Shown here: in pieces, positions 22,481-33,960 of the stretch
Position numbering within the stretch: the stretch's first letter is position 1
Layout: each line of letters begins with the position of its first letter
DNA from: Prostheceraeus crozeri
Lineage: Eukaryota; Platyhelminthes; Polycladida; Euryleptidae
Direction of reading: 5' to 3'
NCBI GenBank assembly: GCA_907163375.1
Contig: CAJQUW010011254.1
Span: 186,001-250,000 of the forward strand
DNA length: 64,000 bases
Notes under the pieces: generated by a model
Database searches by the model: none
What the model was told of the DNA's origin: nothing
The model's input: the letters and a program-made list of their open reading frames with translations, nothing else
Program-made: the position numbers and the translations under genes

Positions 22481-24177
22481 GCATTTGAAACAGAGATCTT
22501 ACCATCGTGAACATATTACCGCAAAAAGCAACATCCTTTGCGATTAAAATACGGTTAAATAATAAAAACCGGTGCTGACAATGTACGGGTTATATCTTCA
22601 CAAGCTCTTTAACTTGCATATAACTTGCAAACCTTTATCAATCGCAACAAAACTTCATATACTTGTAGACGAAAGTATACGAAGTTCTAGGCTTTGGCGT
22701 GAAGTGTAGACCAGAGATGGAAACGAGTCAGGTAGTGTGACCCGTGACCCGCATAGTTTCAAATTTCCAGACCGGTGACCCGTTTGACCCGTGACCCGCA
22801 GGTCTTCCCCGGGTCAGCAACAAAAGGCTCAGACCCGTTTACCGTAACTTCTCAAAAAAAGTATATGAGCTTTAACTTTTATTTCATCTATCTTATAGCG
22901 ATATACATAGACTTTGTTAAAAGATTACTGATGTGAATGCACGCTAATGTAGCAAATAGCCTACCAGTAAAAATTTGATATTCGTATTGATAGTACAAGT
23001 TATATTTCAAAATGACAGACGCTCAAACACGTTTCTACTAGCTTACAGGCCTATCATTGTCTCCTCCACGTTTAAAAAGTTAACAAAAATATTTTATAAC
23101 ATTCTGTTTTGTAAGAATTAATGCCTACTGATAATCGAAGTGAAATGGGGATCAAGTTAATGAGATATAATAATCAAATCAATATATTTAGACTGTTATT
23201 TTTTTCCTCTGGAATGCGACTAAACTGATCTCACAGTTTTTCATTTAGTTATGTTAATTCAATAAAATAAATAAGTTCACAAAGTCGAGGTTTGTAGAAA
23301 ACTAGTACTTCAAGAATGCAAGTATCGTGAAATTTTCCGGCATAAATGCTATACCATACATATTATGGCCTACCGTAATTCACGTAATATTGAAGCGATA
23401 GTGCATACAATAAAAAAAATTATTATTTTTCGGAGCACAGTCACCAAATCGGTGAAAGTTATGATAAAACGATCATGAATTAAAGGAATTATTCAAATCA
23501 AATTACAAGTAGATACGATATATTATCGAATAGGATGACTGACAGAATGACAGAGTCAGAGGTCCTTATAATATTCAAAGGATACGCTATTGGCGTCCAC
23601 CGCTTCGGGCTCCAGTTGATTTCGGATAGGGCGCATAATACAGGGCTGCCACTCTTATCAAAAATAAAAACCGGAAGGTCAAATCGGAATGGGGCCCCCT
23701 ATATTAAGTAGTCGTGGGCCCCCTCAAAATAAAAAACCTACGATCATTCGATATCACACAACCCACTGAGTTTTGAAAGCGTTCAAGCAGAAGTTGGGTC
23801 TGTCCTAATAAAGATTATTCTAAATCCTCACAGTTAGCAAGTAAGTGTACAAAATTTTTACTGTGCTTATTCAATCATCAGCTTCAACAAGGTGCACTAG
23901 AATAACTCGAACAGCTACTATTTTCAGGAGAACCGTTTTTGAAGGTTAGACTGAGTATACTACAAAGACCCGTCTACCTGCCCCCACTGCAAAATCAGCA
24001 TGAAGTTATTGAACGATTGACGATTTCAGCTTGACATACAGACGGCATGTTATCGAAGTCTACATGTTTCAAAGACAACTTTCTTCATTTCAATCAAAAA
24101 TTTTACATTCAAATTTATAATGCACTATACTCGTGCAGCTTTGTCATTTTCTATTAATCGTGCCATGACGTCACACG

Positions 24178-24780
24178 GTGCAAGATCCCGTTTTTATTGT
24201 GAAGAATTTTCATGAAACCACTAGGAAATTGTTGTCCAGCTGTTCGACGTCACAGAAGCAGAGCGGTCTGGTCACAGAAAATGTCATTATACAAAATCCA
24301 TGGTCAGCGCCGTCTAAATGCTTGGGCAGGCATTTCCGTAAGCCATTTTCTTTGAGAGAACCATTATTCTTTTGAGAAATCGAGAATGTGTGGTAAAATC
24401 TTCCTTTCTATGCTGTATAAAATGTACCGAATGTCATGAAGGATAGGAATATCTTCATGCAAGATGGGATGCCAGCGCACTACTACAGACCCATCGTAAA
24501 TTATTTAAACAGAAATTTTTCTAAATCTTGGATTGACCGTCATAGGAGCCTTTAGAATGGCTTCCGACACCACCAGATGCCTTGTGACATTTTTCTTTTG
24601 GGCACGTTTAAGAAATGGTGCATTAGAGTCATCCGATGAATTTGGATGAACTGGAAAACAAAGCTTTGCACGCTTTTCTGGAGATCGACGGGCGATTGCG
24701 TAGAGAAATGCTCTTGCGCTGTTGACCGACGCAGATTTGCGTTCGGGCAAATGGTGAGCAAGTAGAAAATAAATGTTATA
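24178..24780 (+). pseudogene. Decayed mariner-like transposase fragment
   Basis: Across several frames the plus strand gives WAGISVSHF (about 24325), then IFMQDGMPAHYYRPIVNYLN with the second catalytic Asp, SKSWIDRHRS, and later DELENKALHAFLEIDG. These are in the right order for a mariner-type core and C-terminus. Frameshifts and stops are numerous. No inverted ends were found, so it may be the relic of the host element's own gene or of an older insertion. Confidence 0.7.
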
Positions 24781-26029
24781 GTGGTATTCGTGTTAGCAAC
24801 TGCTTTCCTTTGAATCATAATTAACTTACAGAAATTAATCATTGAGTCGCTATTTGCTATTGCATGAACAACTTTGGAATTATCACTGCTAGAATCCGCC
24901 GCGTTACATAAACAAAAAAATTTGAATCAATGTCACACAGAATAAATTGACGACTAAAAGCTATTGCATTTTCTCCATATGAGAAACGGAGTTCTATATT
25001 GTGCCCAAATATTACACATCACAGAAGACATGCAACTTAATATACTATTTAATCTGAAATGAAAGGAGAGCAACATTTGATACAATCCATTACGGGAGAT
25101 ACTGACGTTTCTGGATTTTTAGCCGTCATCAGTGCAGTATACATGTAAAGAATTGGTAACTCACATGTAAACAAATCATCATCCGAAATACAGACATCTG
25201 CAATTAATGAAATACATGTAGTTGAAAATCGCATTCTCTAGAGTTCGTTTCCAAAATTTGAAATTTGCAAACACCAATACAAATAGCTAATTGGTGTTTG
25301 TAGTTCATGCACGAAGTTGAGCTGCCGGATTCCCAAGCACGTTCACCAACTTTACTGCACTGATGGCGGCTAAAATGTCAAAAACGCTTGCAGTTAAAGT
25401 TGCCTGAAGAAACTTCATCAGTACTTGTAGCTCCGGCAATGATTCAAATCAAACCTTGCTCTCATCTCTTGTACTTCAAACATAATAAAAAACAATAACA
25501 ACAATTGCATTAAGAACAACTTTTGGGTTTCAAACAAGATTATGACATCTACTTGATAAAGGTTGAGCCGCCATGGCATAAGTAAACGCAAATTTAACAC
25601 GAAAAGAAATCCTTATCACTTCTGCAGTTGTTTGCGAGATTTCAATTTTCGCTGGTGTCTTCGCCGAAATTTAGCCGCTTTTGCAACAAGCGATCGCACA
25701 AAATATTCTTTCGTCACTCCCTTGTGTTCCCGAAACTTTTTAGCAGATTTTTCTTTCATATTTTTCAGGCAGACGCTTTTTGAAAGACACGTTTTGGAGA
25801 GCAACAAAGCAATCAAAATACAATTCATATTAAACTCCATAATTACGTATTACAACTTTTTTTGTCAAGCATTCCCACCTAAATTTATTTATTATTTCAA
25901 AACTTTAATTACTTGCGTTTCGTCCAGTTTCTTAGGGCTGACGAAAGGATCATTGACTTCCTTGTAGAAGAATCTTCTGCTCAAGAGTCTAGCGGATTTT
26001 TAGAAAGCATCTGCTTTGAATTTGATCAC

Positions 26030-26505
26030 CCTTAAAGATTGCAGGGTCTTTAATGTCCCCCAACAATCTGCATAGCACCGCTCATAATTTTAAAAGAGCC
26101 CTACATAATCTAAAAAGAACCCACATGCTCTAATCTTTAAGGGTCCCGGTTTCAATCCTATAGGCCCTTTACAATCTCAAGAAGTCTATTCATATCTAAA
26201 AAGTGATCTTCAAAAACTAAAACAGTTGCCGTTCACAATCTCAAAAGGATGCTTCACAAAATCTTACGGGTCCTTTTCAAAATCTAAATATGGCCCCTTA
26301 ACGATCTTAAAGGGGCCCCTCGCGACATTAAGGGCCCTTTCGCAGTCCCAAAAGGGCCCCTTACGATCTAAAAGGGGCCCCTTGGCATTCTCAAAAGGGC
26401 CTCCTCACGATCCTGAAGGGGCCCTCACGAACGTAAAGGCCCTTCACAATCTTAAAAGGGCCAACTCGCAATCTCAAAAGGGCCCTTCAAAATCTAAAAT
26501 AGTTC
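26030..26505 (+). repeat. Degenerate minisatellite, GGGCCCC-rich, ~22-26-base unit
   Basis: About 18 imperfect units follow the pattern CACAATCTTAAAAGGGCCCC. The left end of the same transposon (near 23690-23735) also carries two GGGCCCCC stretches, so the unit may derive from the element's subterminal sequence. Confidence 0.8.
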
Positions 26506-27767
26506 AAAATCCAAATTATTTGTTCCTTGGCAAAACATTTTCTCACTACTTACTTTATCAAAAAAAACGTGGCAGCCCTGATAATAGATCCGCTATGGAA
26601 TGCACTGTAGTGTCTTTCAGACTCTGATGAAGAAGCTGGAATGACATATAATGAGTGAGCAATTCTCGCAAGAATTGGCATTGCTCTTTTCCTCTCATGC
26701 CAAAACTTCAACAGATCAAAGTTTTCGGAACAAGGTGATGTCTTGAAGTTATATTGTTGCAACTGAGTCGTAATACTTGCCGTTGTCGGACTTTCCTGAA
26801 ATTCTAAGGAACGCTCACCCTGCTGGGATCTAAAACTTGAAAATATATCCAGCTTTCCACTTTTACTTCTCTTAGATTCAGGTTCTCGAAATACACTCGA
26901 AATCGACTTTTGGCAATGTCAGAGAGCTTTTTTGCGCTAGATTTCATACAAGCAAGCACACAATTAATTGTTCTCGTTCATGCTGATCATTCACGGTTTC
27001 ATACGATCCCATTCTCATTCCTGATAGTGATAAATAAATCTATATTTGAGATTTTTGAAGGACTTTACTGGCGGCAATGGTCGGCACTCAGAAGATAAAA
27101 CCACCAGCTATTATTGTTGCTAAATGTGAGCTGGAATGAATTCTTTGATATGCATAAAATCATCCAAAATTTGATTAAATCGTTTGCAGAGTAATCTAAA
27201 TTAATGATCTATACATAAATGTGTGACAGCCATGACCCATAGCGTGCGTATTATTAACTTCAGAATGATTTATATTTCTAATGATTTTTTAAGGTTTGCA
27301 GTATATATATTTACAGGGGCAAAGGCGTATTTGAATAAGAAATACACGCATATACAAAGTAACTTGTATGTATTTTAGCGTCCGATTGAATAGAACAGCT
27401 TTTAGATCATGTTTGAGAAAAGTGATCAGTGAAAATATAACCCACTTAGTAGGTCATACTCGTTATATTATAAACATTATTATAATATTTCCAAAACTAG
27501 CCTGTAATATTTAATAAGTATATGTTTCCACTAACTAAAGACGATGGATGTAATGTTCGCCTGAAAATGCCTGACCCGCACCAGACCCGCACGGGTCATG
27601 CGCGTCTGACTACAGATTCGTGACCCGGCTAACCCGCCAGGAAAACGCCAGATGGGTGACCCGTGACCCGTTTCCATCTCTGGTGTAGACTATCCCTACT
27701 CTCTGCTGGTCAGTGACAGCGTGAGGGAGGCACAAAACCATTCTCTGCCACGACGACAACTTCTCAA

Positions 27768-29492
27768 CGGTTCGACCCGCCTTCTTTTTTTACTAGTTAG
27801 ACCCGTCTTGGGGTACTACAGTATCCCACCCCAGAAAATAAACCAATCTAATTCGCTTTACTACAAAACACCCAAACTAGAACTTGATAAAATAAAACGA
27901 GATGAAATAAAACAACTACAGTTTAATTGCTACCGAAAATTGAGCACTATTCAGTCATGAAGCGTCTTAAAATGTACATCAACCTAGAAATCTTGATCAC
28001 ACCGCAAGTAATTGAGAAAACTTTTATCGTTATTTATTCACACAAAGAACACAAATTATTCTAATGGACAGGAAAAATGAACAGTGAGCATTTTTTTACA
28101 TCTAGTTTTTGATTTGCGATCTAATTTTCTTGGAACATCCAGCTCAACAATTTGGTGGCACAGGTCGACATTGTATGCGCGGGGGGAAGCACCAACCATC
28201 AGCATCGCTTCTTTTACAGAGGATCGTAATGGAATAAGACTTGACCGCCTCTGCACAAGAGGCATTGCCAGCTCATATGCCAATTCGTTTCGAAAATTAT
28301 AATGACTTTCATTGACATCACTGCGTTCCGCATGCAACTTATAGCTAACATAAGCTGCATAATCAATAATTGTGAAAAACTATGACATGGCCAGCGATTG
28401 TGCTTCCGCTTTGAGCTGTAGCCGCGGATAGCTTTTCCCGATTTTGTGGCATTATAAAAACAGACAATTTCTCCATTACCTTCTTCAGGTGTGAGATTCC
28501 AGTTACTATATTTCTGGCAGGACGTCTTCCACGTGTAGGCCACTAAGTATGCCCTGCTATCTCGGGAAGTCAAAGTATATTTACTATCGATGTTGTCCAA
28601 TGTTTCCGAATCACTCGAGCTGTCGTCGTTGTGGTAGACCCTGTCCTGTGTAGCTAGGCCCAAAACTTCATCGACTTCAATTTCTCCGTGTAGAGAGTCG
28701 TCGAGTATAAATGATTCTTCGGATAATTGATCAGAAGTTAGAGGGCCTACCTGCGCTACATCATCTAATTATATTTCACCGTTGGCATCACTACCTGTGT
28801 CACTTTCACAATCAGTATCGAGTAATTCACGTAGCTAACGATATGTTGTCTTCGCCAGACGAGCCACGAGAACTTTCCCGTGAACAGGATTGCAGCTGTA
28901 AGCAGTTAGTATAGAGAAGATCGCTTAGGAGATGGTTGAAATATATACAACCGAAGCAGCCAATTATAATCGAGTATTCGTGAGTATTCGTTTTCCCTTA
29001 AGAGTGACGTGATGAGAGTATAAATTTTAGCATAGAATGTAGAAAGTAAACAGCTTCATGTATATACAATATTATAGTTATTCAGCTATAGATAGAACAT
29101 TTGCATGTTAGTACACAAGTAGGCCTACATGCAAAACTCATAGGCTATAATATGTCTGATTCATGACTATTAGATAAATTGCTGCGTAACTTTAGATAAG
29201 CATATAATATGGCCATACCATTATAGCTGAAGTAATTCATTTCCTTTTGAGCATGTATCCCCTGCATTTATATTGGGGTACTCCGGTACCCCATTGATTA
29301 CAGGTCTAACTAGTATCAAGTAATATCTCCTAAAGTATGAACTATAATAAAATCGGGCGAATAGCAAATCGAAGAGCTGAGAATATTAGTAAAAGTCACG
29401 AGAGGAAAAGTGAAAATATTTAGTTTAAGTAACATTGCCACATGGTCAAACATGCCTGGGGTACTCAGGTACCCCGTAGGCGGGTCTAACCG
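27768..29492 (-). mobile_element. piggyBac transposon (copy 2), internally deleted
   Basis: The right end (GGCGGGTCTAACCG then TTAA at 29493-29496) matches the inverse of the left end (CGGTTCGACCCGCC, preceded by TCAA at 27764-27767, a one-base change from TTAA). Internal palindromes TGGGGTACTCCGGTACCCCA (near 29274) and similar near 29456 and 27815 are subterminal repeats. The minus-strand transposase lacks its catalytic core. Confidence 0.85.
28034..28880 (-). pseudogene. piggyBac transposase with catalytic core deleted
   Basis: The N-terminal acidic part (DTDCESDTGSDANGEI; DDSSSDSETLDNIDS) passes directly into the C-terminal landmark SSKRKHNRWP. Then come IIDYAAYVSYKLHAERSD in a neighbouring frame and the Cys-rich end (CKKCSLFIFPVH, then LCSLCE) at 28034. 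The region with the three catalytic Asp residues is missing, and at least two frameshifts (near 28405 and 28085) plus stops are present. The Cys-rich tail resembles that of piggyBac copy 1, although the termini differ, so the two are different families. Confidence 0.82.
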
Positions 29493-29496
29493 TTAA

Positions 29497-29866
29497 TGAC
29501 CTAGTAAAATCTCAACTGCTCTTCTTGGCGATGGCGATACTAGGGTTCTCTGGGATCTTGCAATTGACGGCTGACGAGATGACAAATTATACAAAACAAT
29601 GCATGCACGCGCGCATAAACGAATGGGAGAGGCAGTCACTTGTAATCTACTTACATCACTCACGCTTCTTACGAGCGCCTGTAAGCAAAGTACTTATTCA
29701 AATTATTTACACAACATTTCGTATGTCGACAGGAAATGCGTACATTCCATTATTTTTTTCGCTGATAAGCGTATTTAGACAATTTCTATGCAAATTTGAA
29801 AACGTGCTGACGATTTTACCCGTAAGTGCCTTACTTTAATTTCTGATCATAAAAAATCATTTAAAC
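29497..29866. other. No recognisable gene
   Basis: A 104-codon plus-strand frame (29525-29839) has no motif I recognise. Confidence 0.35.
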
Positions 29867-30666
29867 CAGTGTTGTTCCAAGTGTATCCCTAGTAGGCAAT
29901 GAGCTGCTAGTTGGGGATCCGTCTTGATAAAGGGAAGGAGAAATGTTTAACTGACTTATGGCTCTATTCATACAGTAATAATGTGGATGTTACTAATCAG
30001 GCAAACCACTTTAGTAAGTGCCCTTTTCGAGTCCCCTAGGGCGCAGTCCGCAGATCAAGGCGCGGAGGAACGTAGGGCAGGGTCAACAGAAAGCATTCAT
30101 TCCTTGAGAACTTCACGCGGGCGGACCCCATGAGAATTTAGAGTTCTCAAGTATCCTGGGATATGGAATCACAGACAGTTTGTCATCAAGCGACTGACAG
30201 ACACGTGACAAGTTGGCCTCTTTAACGGAGTCAGTAATATTATAAAGATGAAAAGGAAAACGGATGTGATTTGACAGGCAAAATGCGGAGCAGTATCAAA
30301 GCCTTTACAAAAGCAGGGAAACTCCCACGTCCCGGCGTAGTAGAACGCAACTTCAACGCAATGCCTTACAAGAAACCCCAGGAATCTTGATGCGGCCGAG
30401 GGACTTGTGCTTGAGCTGACACACCACTTTGAGTCATCTATATAGGCTTTACTCTCAAATCATCAAGCCCAAGCCTCACATGGAAGTGACTTGCGGAATA
30501 CAGACTTCGAATGAAGTGAGAATTTGTAATTTTTCTTTAAATACATGTAGAGATGCCTCAAATGACGTGCCTTGCCGATGACTCGTAATGCTCAATAAAA
30601 AATACATCGGGTGATTTGTAGAAATTCCAACAATCGGAGTAGAAACGAAAAGGTTGAGAATCACTG
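29867..30666. mobile_element. Probable non-autonomous hAT element
   Basis: The left end CAGTGTTGTTCCAA and the right end GGTTGAGAATCACTG resemble the common hAT terminus CAGTGxTTCTCAACC. The flanking octamers ATTTAAAC and ATCTAACA match at only 5 of 8 positions, so the boundary is less secure. The 800-bp interior has no transposase. Confidence 0.5.
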
Positions 30667-30807
30667 ATCTAACAGAAATTATCGTCACTTTACATGAATA
30701 TTGATCGGTTTCAATTTAAATTAAGACACGGTTTGAGTTTGGCTGCACCGATCATCAGTGGTAAGCCTGATTTTAGAGATTAGTAAACTAATCGGTAACT
30801 GACTCAC

Positions 30808-31032
30808 TTGATTCTGTCGAACAAAATCTGAGATTGTTGAAATATTCTCAACTTGCATAGAATATCGTTTATTTTCATCATACAAGATAGTAGGAACTTT
30901 TATGAAGCTTGAAGCTCGTCTTTTGTAAGATTGCCACATTTCCACTTTCGATGCAACTACTTTGTCATACATCAGATCCAAGATGCTTTTCCGGCTGAAA
31001 CCATTGACTCCTTCTGGTAAACGGTCATCGTC
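30808..31032 (-). CDS. Internal exon of an unrecognised host gene (downstream exon)
   Basis: The 225-base exon (75 codons, phase 0 at both ends) follows an acceptor reading TTGTTTCAG and is followed by a GTGAGT donor. It encodes LPEGVNGFSRKSILDLMYDK, then a region ending ISDFVRQNQ. The sequence is basic and helical-looking. I recognise no domain. It joins in phase with the exon at 33629-33960. The intervening intron is 2596 bases and contains a MITE. Later exons were not found between here and 29.5 kb. Confidence 0.6.
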
Positions 31033-32328
31033 CTGAAACAACAAGGGAAATCATCGTCACCTTTGTAAAATGATAAACTTGAACTCGGGTTTCTCTGTTG
31101 ACGCTGCTGGAGATCTCTTTTTCATTGACTGCTTTGGCTTCTACGTAACTTAATTTTTTTATTTCTAAGTCAGAATTTACTATTCACACTTTAAGTAGTA
31201 ATATGATTGCATGTTTTACTTCTCAGGGTTAGTGTATTCTAATGTTGAATGTCACTGCCACGTGTGTAAGGTGTTATGAATTTTAGTGAATTGTAGTCCA
31301 GAGTGTTTCATGCTGTTAAGTTTCATCACTCTTTACTTGTACGTGCCTGAGGATGAGTGAAGCCATCATCCGAGGGCTTGCCAAATAAACTATAGAAAGA
31401 GAACAAGTCTTCTGAAGAAAATTATTTCAATTCATTTGGAATCATGAGTTCAAATTTTTTAAGGATCGCTAATAATTATTCCAAGATTTTTTGTATGAGA
31501 CCCGCTTTCGCCAGGATGTAGAAAATCTAGAAAAACATCGTGGACGCTGGAGAATATTTGCTAAACTTACATGATTGTGTCTGCATAATGCCAAGAATTA
31601 AATTAAGTTCACACATGCCTCATCCTCAAAGTCAACGAAGTTATCGTGCACATAATTTCATGATTTTTATGAAAGTTCCGTTTAGACACCACCTAGAAAG
31701 ATACATATAGCTGATAGTGTTTTCTATATGGAAATAAAATTTTATGTAATTTGAATAAGAACTTTATGAATTAGAGGCGGATGTTTGAAGTGCAATTTAT
31801 GACCGTGTGTTTGAATGCGTGCATCTCCCGACGCTTAGGTATGTGTGCATGGATTTAAGTTCTGTTTTGTCGTCTTTGCTGTCACTGGAAATGATCCCAG
31901 GATTTCTCAGGACCACATCCTTATTCATTATCAATATCAAGTTATCAGCACAGATCAAGTTGGGAACAAATACATGTACATATTTTTGCAAGTGTAAATA
32001 TGAAATGTTTTCGTTACAATGTCGAAATACAGATGCATAAATATAAACAGAGTAGCAGATCAAATGCTGATTTGGAAAGTCCAAAATACAAGTAGAGATT
32101 GTGGAAAAAGTATCTAAATGTATTTCAAATACAAATACAATTAAACAATTGTTCCAAGCATGATGGAGATTGCTTGCACCTCACTCTAAAGTCTACAGCG
32201 CTTCTCTGTCAATTCAATCTGCATAAAATGTTGTATGCAAACACAAAGTACAACTGATGACAATTTTAGGCGGTTAATCAAAATTTGCAGGTCGTAGACA
32301 AACCTTGGAGAAGACAACTGTTACGCAC

Positions 32329-33171
32329 CATAGAGTAAGTATTTTAGGTAGAGTGGTAACTCAGCATTTATTAAATGCCAATGTGTATACAGTTTTTGAT
32401 TTCATTAAATGAACATGAGTTGAGACCTAGTACCACCTGTGACATATGTAGTTTTTACACGTTTGGAGGAATGTAAACGAATTTCACTGATAATGATAGT
32501 AATGCAGAATAAAGAATAGTATTCCACAAATCCTCCATGTCACGTCAATTTGGAGAGGTAATTTGTCAAATTAACAATTCGATGGGCTACCATCACTAAA
32601 AGCTCAGCTATAGTATAATAAGATTATTTTCTTAAGCGTGATCATATCACAAACTGCCACTGAAAGAGCAACATATCATAAATCAAGGAAGCTTATCATA
32701 ATTAATCTTAAAATATGTCAATGGGTCCACATTACTATTCAGATTCAAGAAATGACGCCTTGTGACTCATAAAATCATGCCGCTGAAAATTGAATTAAAA
32801 CATGACATCTCAGCCAAGAAGCACAATGAGATCTCAAATTTTCCTTGCAGACTTGCAAGGACTTGCATTATGATGTAGTTCATGGAATTTCTTAGATCAT
32901 CAGCTTAATTTCCGCTTAATTGAGATGCTTATGTTAGCGAATATTCGTCTCCTTTGATGTCCAAATTATTGTTTCATACTACTATAAAGGGGCTTCATGT
33001 CGGTAATATATAAATCTGAAGAAATTTAGCTTTTTGAAAACTACTCAAATAATTTTTTGGACCGCAGGAACGTAATCTCCGCAAAAAACTGAATCGTTTG
33101 GCATATAAATTTTCACTCTATTCAGATACTTTTTTTAGTCGATGCTCTACAATAGATATACTTACTATATC
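32329..33171 (+). mobile_element. MITE family CATAGAG, copy 1 (in intron)
   Basis: It starts CATAGAGTAAGTAT and ends with the degenerate inverse ATACTTACTATATC. TTACGCAC and TTACGTAC flank it as an 8-bp duplication with one mismatch. It lies inside the intron between the two minus-strand exons. Confidence 0.8.
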
Positions 33172-33628
33172 TTACGTACCTCTAATTAGAGGACTGCAGT
33201 AGCTACGATTCCTATTTGCTGGGAAGAGGATTATCCATACGACGAATGCTGTTCTAATATCATCTATTTTCTGAGAAAAAGTGTTCTCAAATCGTCAAAT
33301 CCACTAATTCAATGAGTTAAATATTTCTTGAAATTTCCTGGGAATCGAGAATCGAAATTATTGGGGAATCCCGTGTTAAACGCGAGTCCATAGCGAGTGC
33401 ATCTTTATTCTAACGTTTGATAGAATTCGCGAATTGTCCTGTGCGCACATGTTTCTACATCTACCCCATGTCTATATTTAATGCTTACACGAAGTTTTGC
33501 AAATCAACACTTGATATTCTAGAATTCTTAACGAAGCAGATACTGATACGAGCATGCCAAGCGCTTGGGCAGAATTAGTCAGTTAACCGCTACTATACCT
33601 ATAACACATCAAGTGATCGACCACTTAC

Positions 33629-33960
33629 CTCGTCGTCTTTATCACTCAAGGAGGAATTATCCCTGTCCATTCCCCATTCAGGGGACAAGTAATCCGATGT
33701 CACTTTAACTGATCGGTCATCTTCTGAGGTGCTGCTTGGAATCAAACAGAAGGAACCGCGTGGATCTAAGGAATAAATACTGGATCGTGGACTGCGGAAT
33801 GTTTTTGGAGGCATCATTTGTGGCGCCACTTTAGGTAACAGCATCAGAGGCTGCGGAGATCCCACTCTCGAACTTGAAGGTCGACTGGAGCATTTGGCCG
33901 GTGTGATGAGGCTTCGCTTTCTACAATGTTTCATCAGAGAGTCAAGTTGCTGGCTGTATT
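33629..33960 (-). CDS. Exon of an unrecognised host gene (upstream exon), Ser/Pro-rich
   Basis: The acceptor GATCTGACAG precedes 33960 and the donor GTAAGT follows 33629. The exon is 332 bases: two bases completing a codon plus 110 codons, ending phase 0. It encodes YSQQLDSLMKHCRKRSLITP, then a Ser/Pro-rich linker with likely phosphosites (SPRSSIYSLDPR; SSLSDKDDE). The acidic end KDDE continues directly into DDDRLPEG of the next exon. The composition suggests a disordered cytoplasmic or cytoskeletal regulator, but that is a guess. Confidence 0.6.

Larger units (their letters stand above)
23641..26580. mobile_element. DNA transposon of undetermined superfamily nested in hAT A
   Basis: It begins CAGGGCTGCCAC and ends GTGGCAGCCCTG, with a 6-bp direct duplication ATAATA on both sides (23635-23640 and 26581-26586). 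The 6-bp duplication does not fit hAT, which makes 8. The group called Dada makes 6-7, but I see no supporting transposase. Contents are a decayed mariner transposase, a few unrecognised short frames (25563-25967 plus, 25616-25840 minus) and a GGGCCC-rich minisatellite near the right end. Confidence 0.78.
23557..26920 (-). pseudogene. hAT transposase C-terminus, split by a nested transposon
   Basis: The right piece (26587 to about 26918, minus strand) reads FDLLKFWHERKRAMPILARI then VIPASSSESERHYSAF, the hAT dimerisation motif. The left piece (23557-23634) reads MRPIRNQLEPEAVDA and ends EYYKDL at a stop. The two join in frame once the insertion and one copy of its ATAATA duplication are disregarded, so the insertion hit an open gene. 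The BED zinc finger and catalytic core are not visible. The frame upstream of about 26918 decays. Confidence 0.85.
22712..27682 (-). mobile_element. hAT transposon A, 5.0 kb including a nested insertion
   Basis: Ends CAGAGATGGAAACGAGTCA and the inverse ACCCGTTTCCATCTCTG are bounded by a perfect 8-bp duplication, GTGTAGAC (22704-22711 and 27683-27690). GACCCGTGACCCG repeats lie inside both ends. The minus strand carries the C-terminal part of a hAT transposase. A 2.9-kb element (23641-26580) sits inside that gene. Without it the element would be about 2.0 kb, so much of the transposase had already been lost. Confidence 0.92.

Noticed and set aside
25563-25967. 134-codon plus frame and overlapping 74-codon minus frame with a signal-like start
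   Set aside because: Neither shows a family motif, and both lie inside an AT-rich transposon interior; coding status is unsupported.
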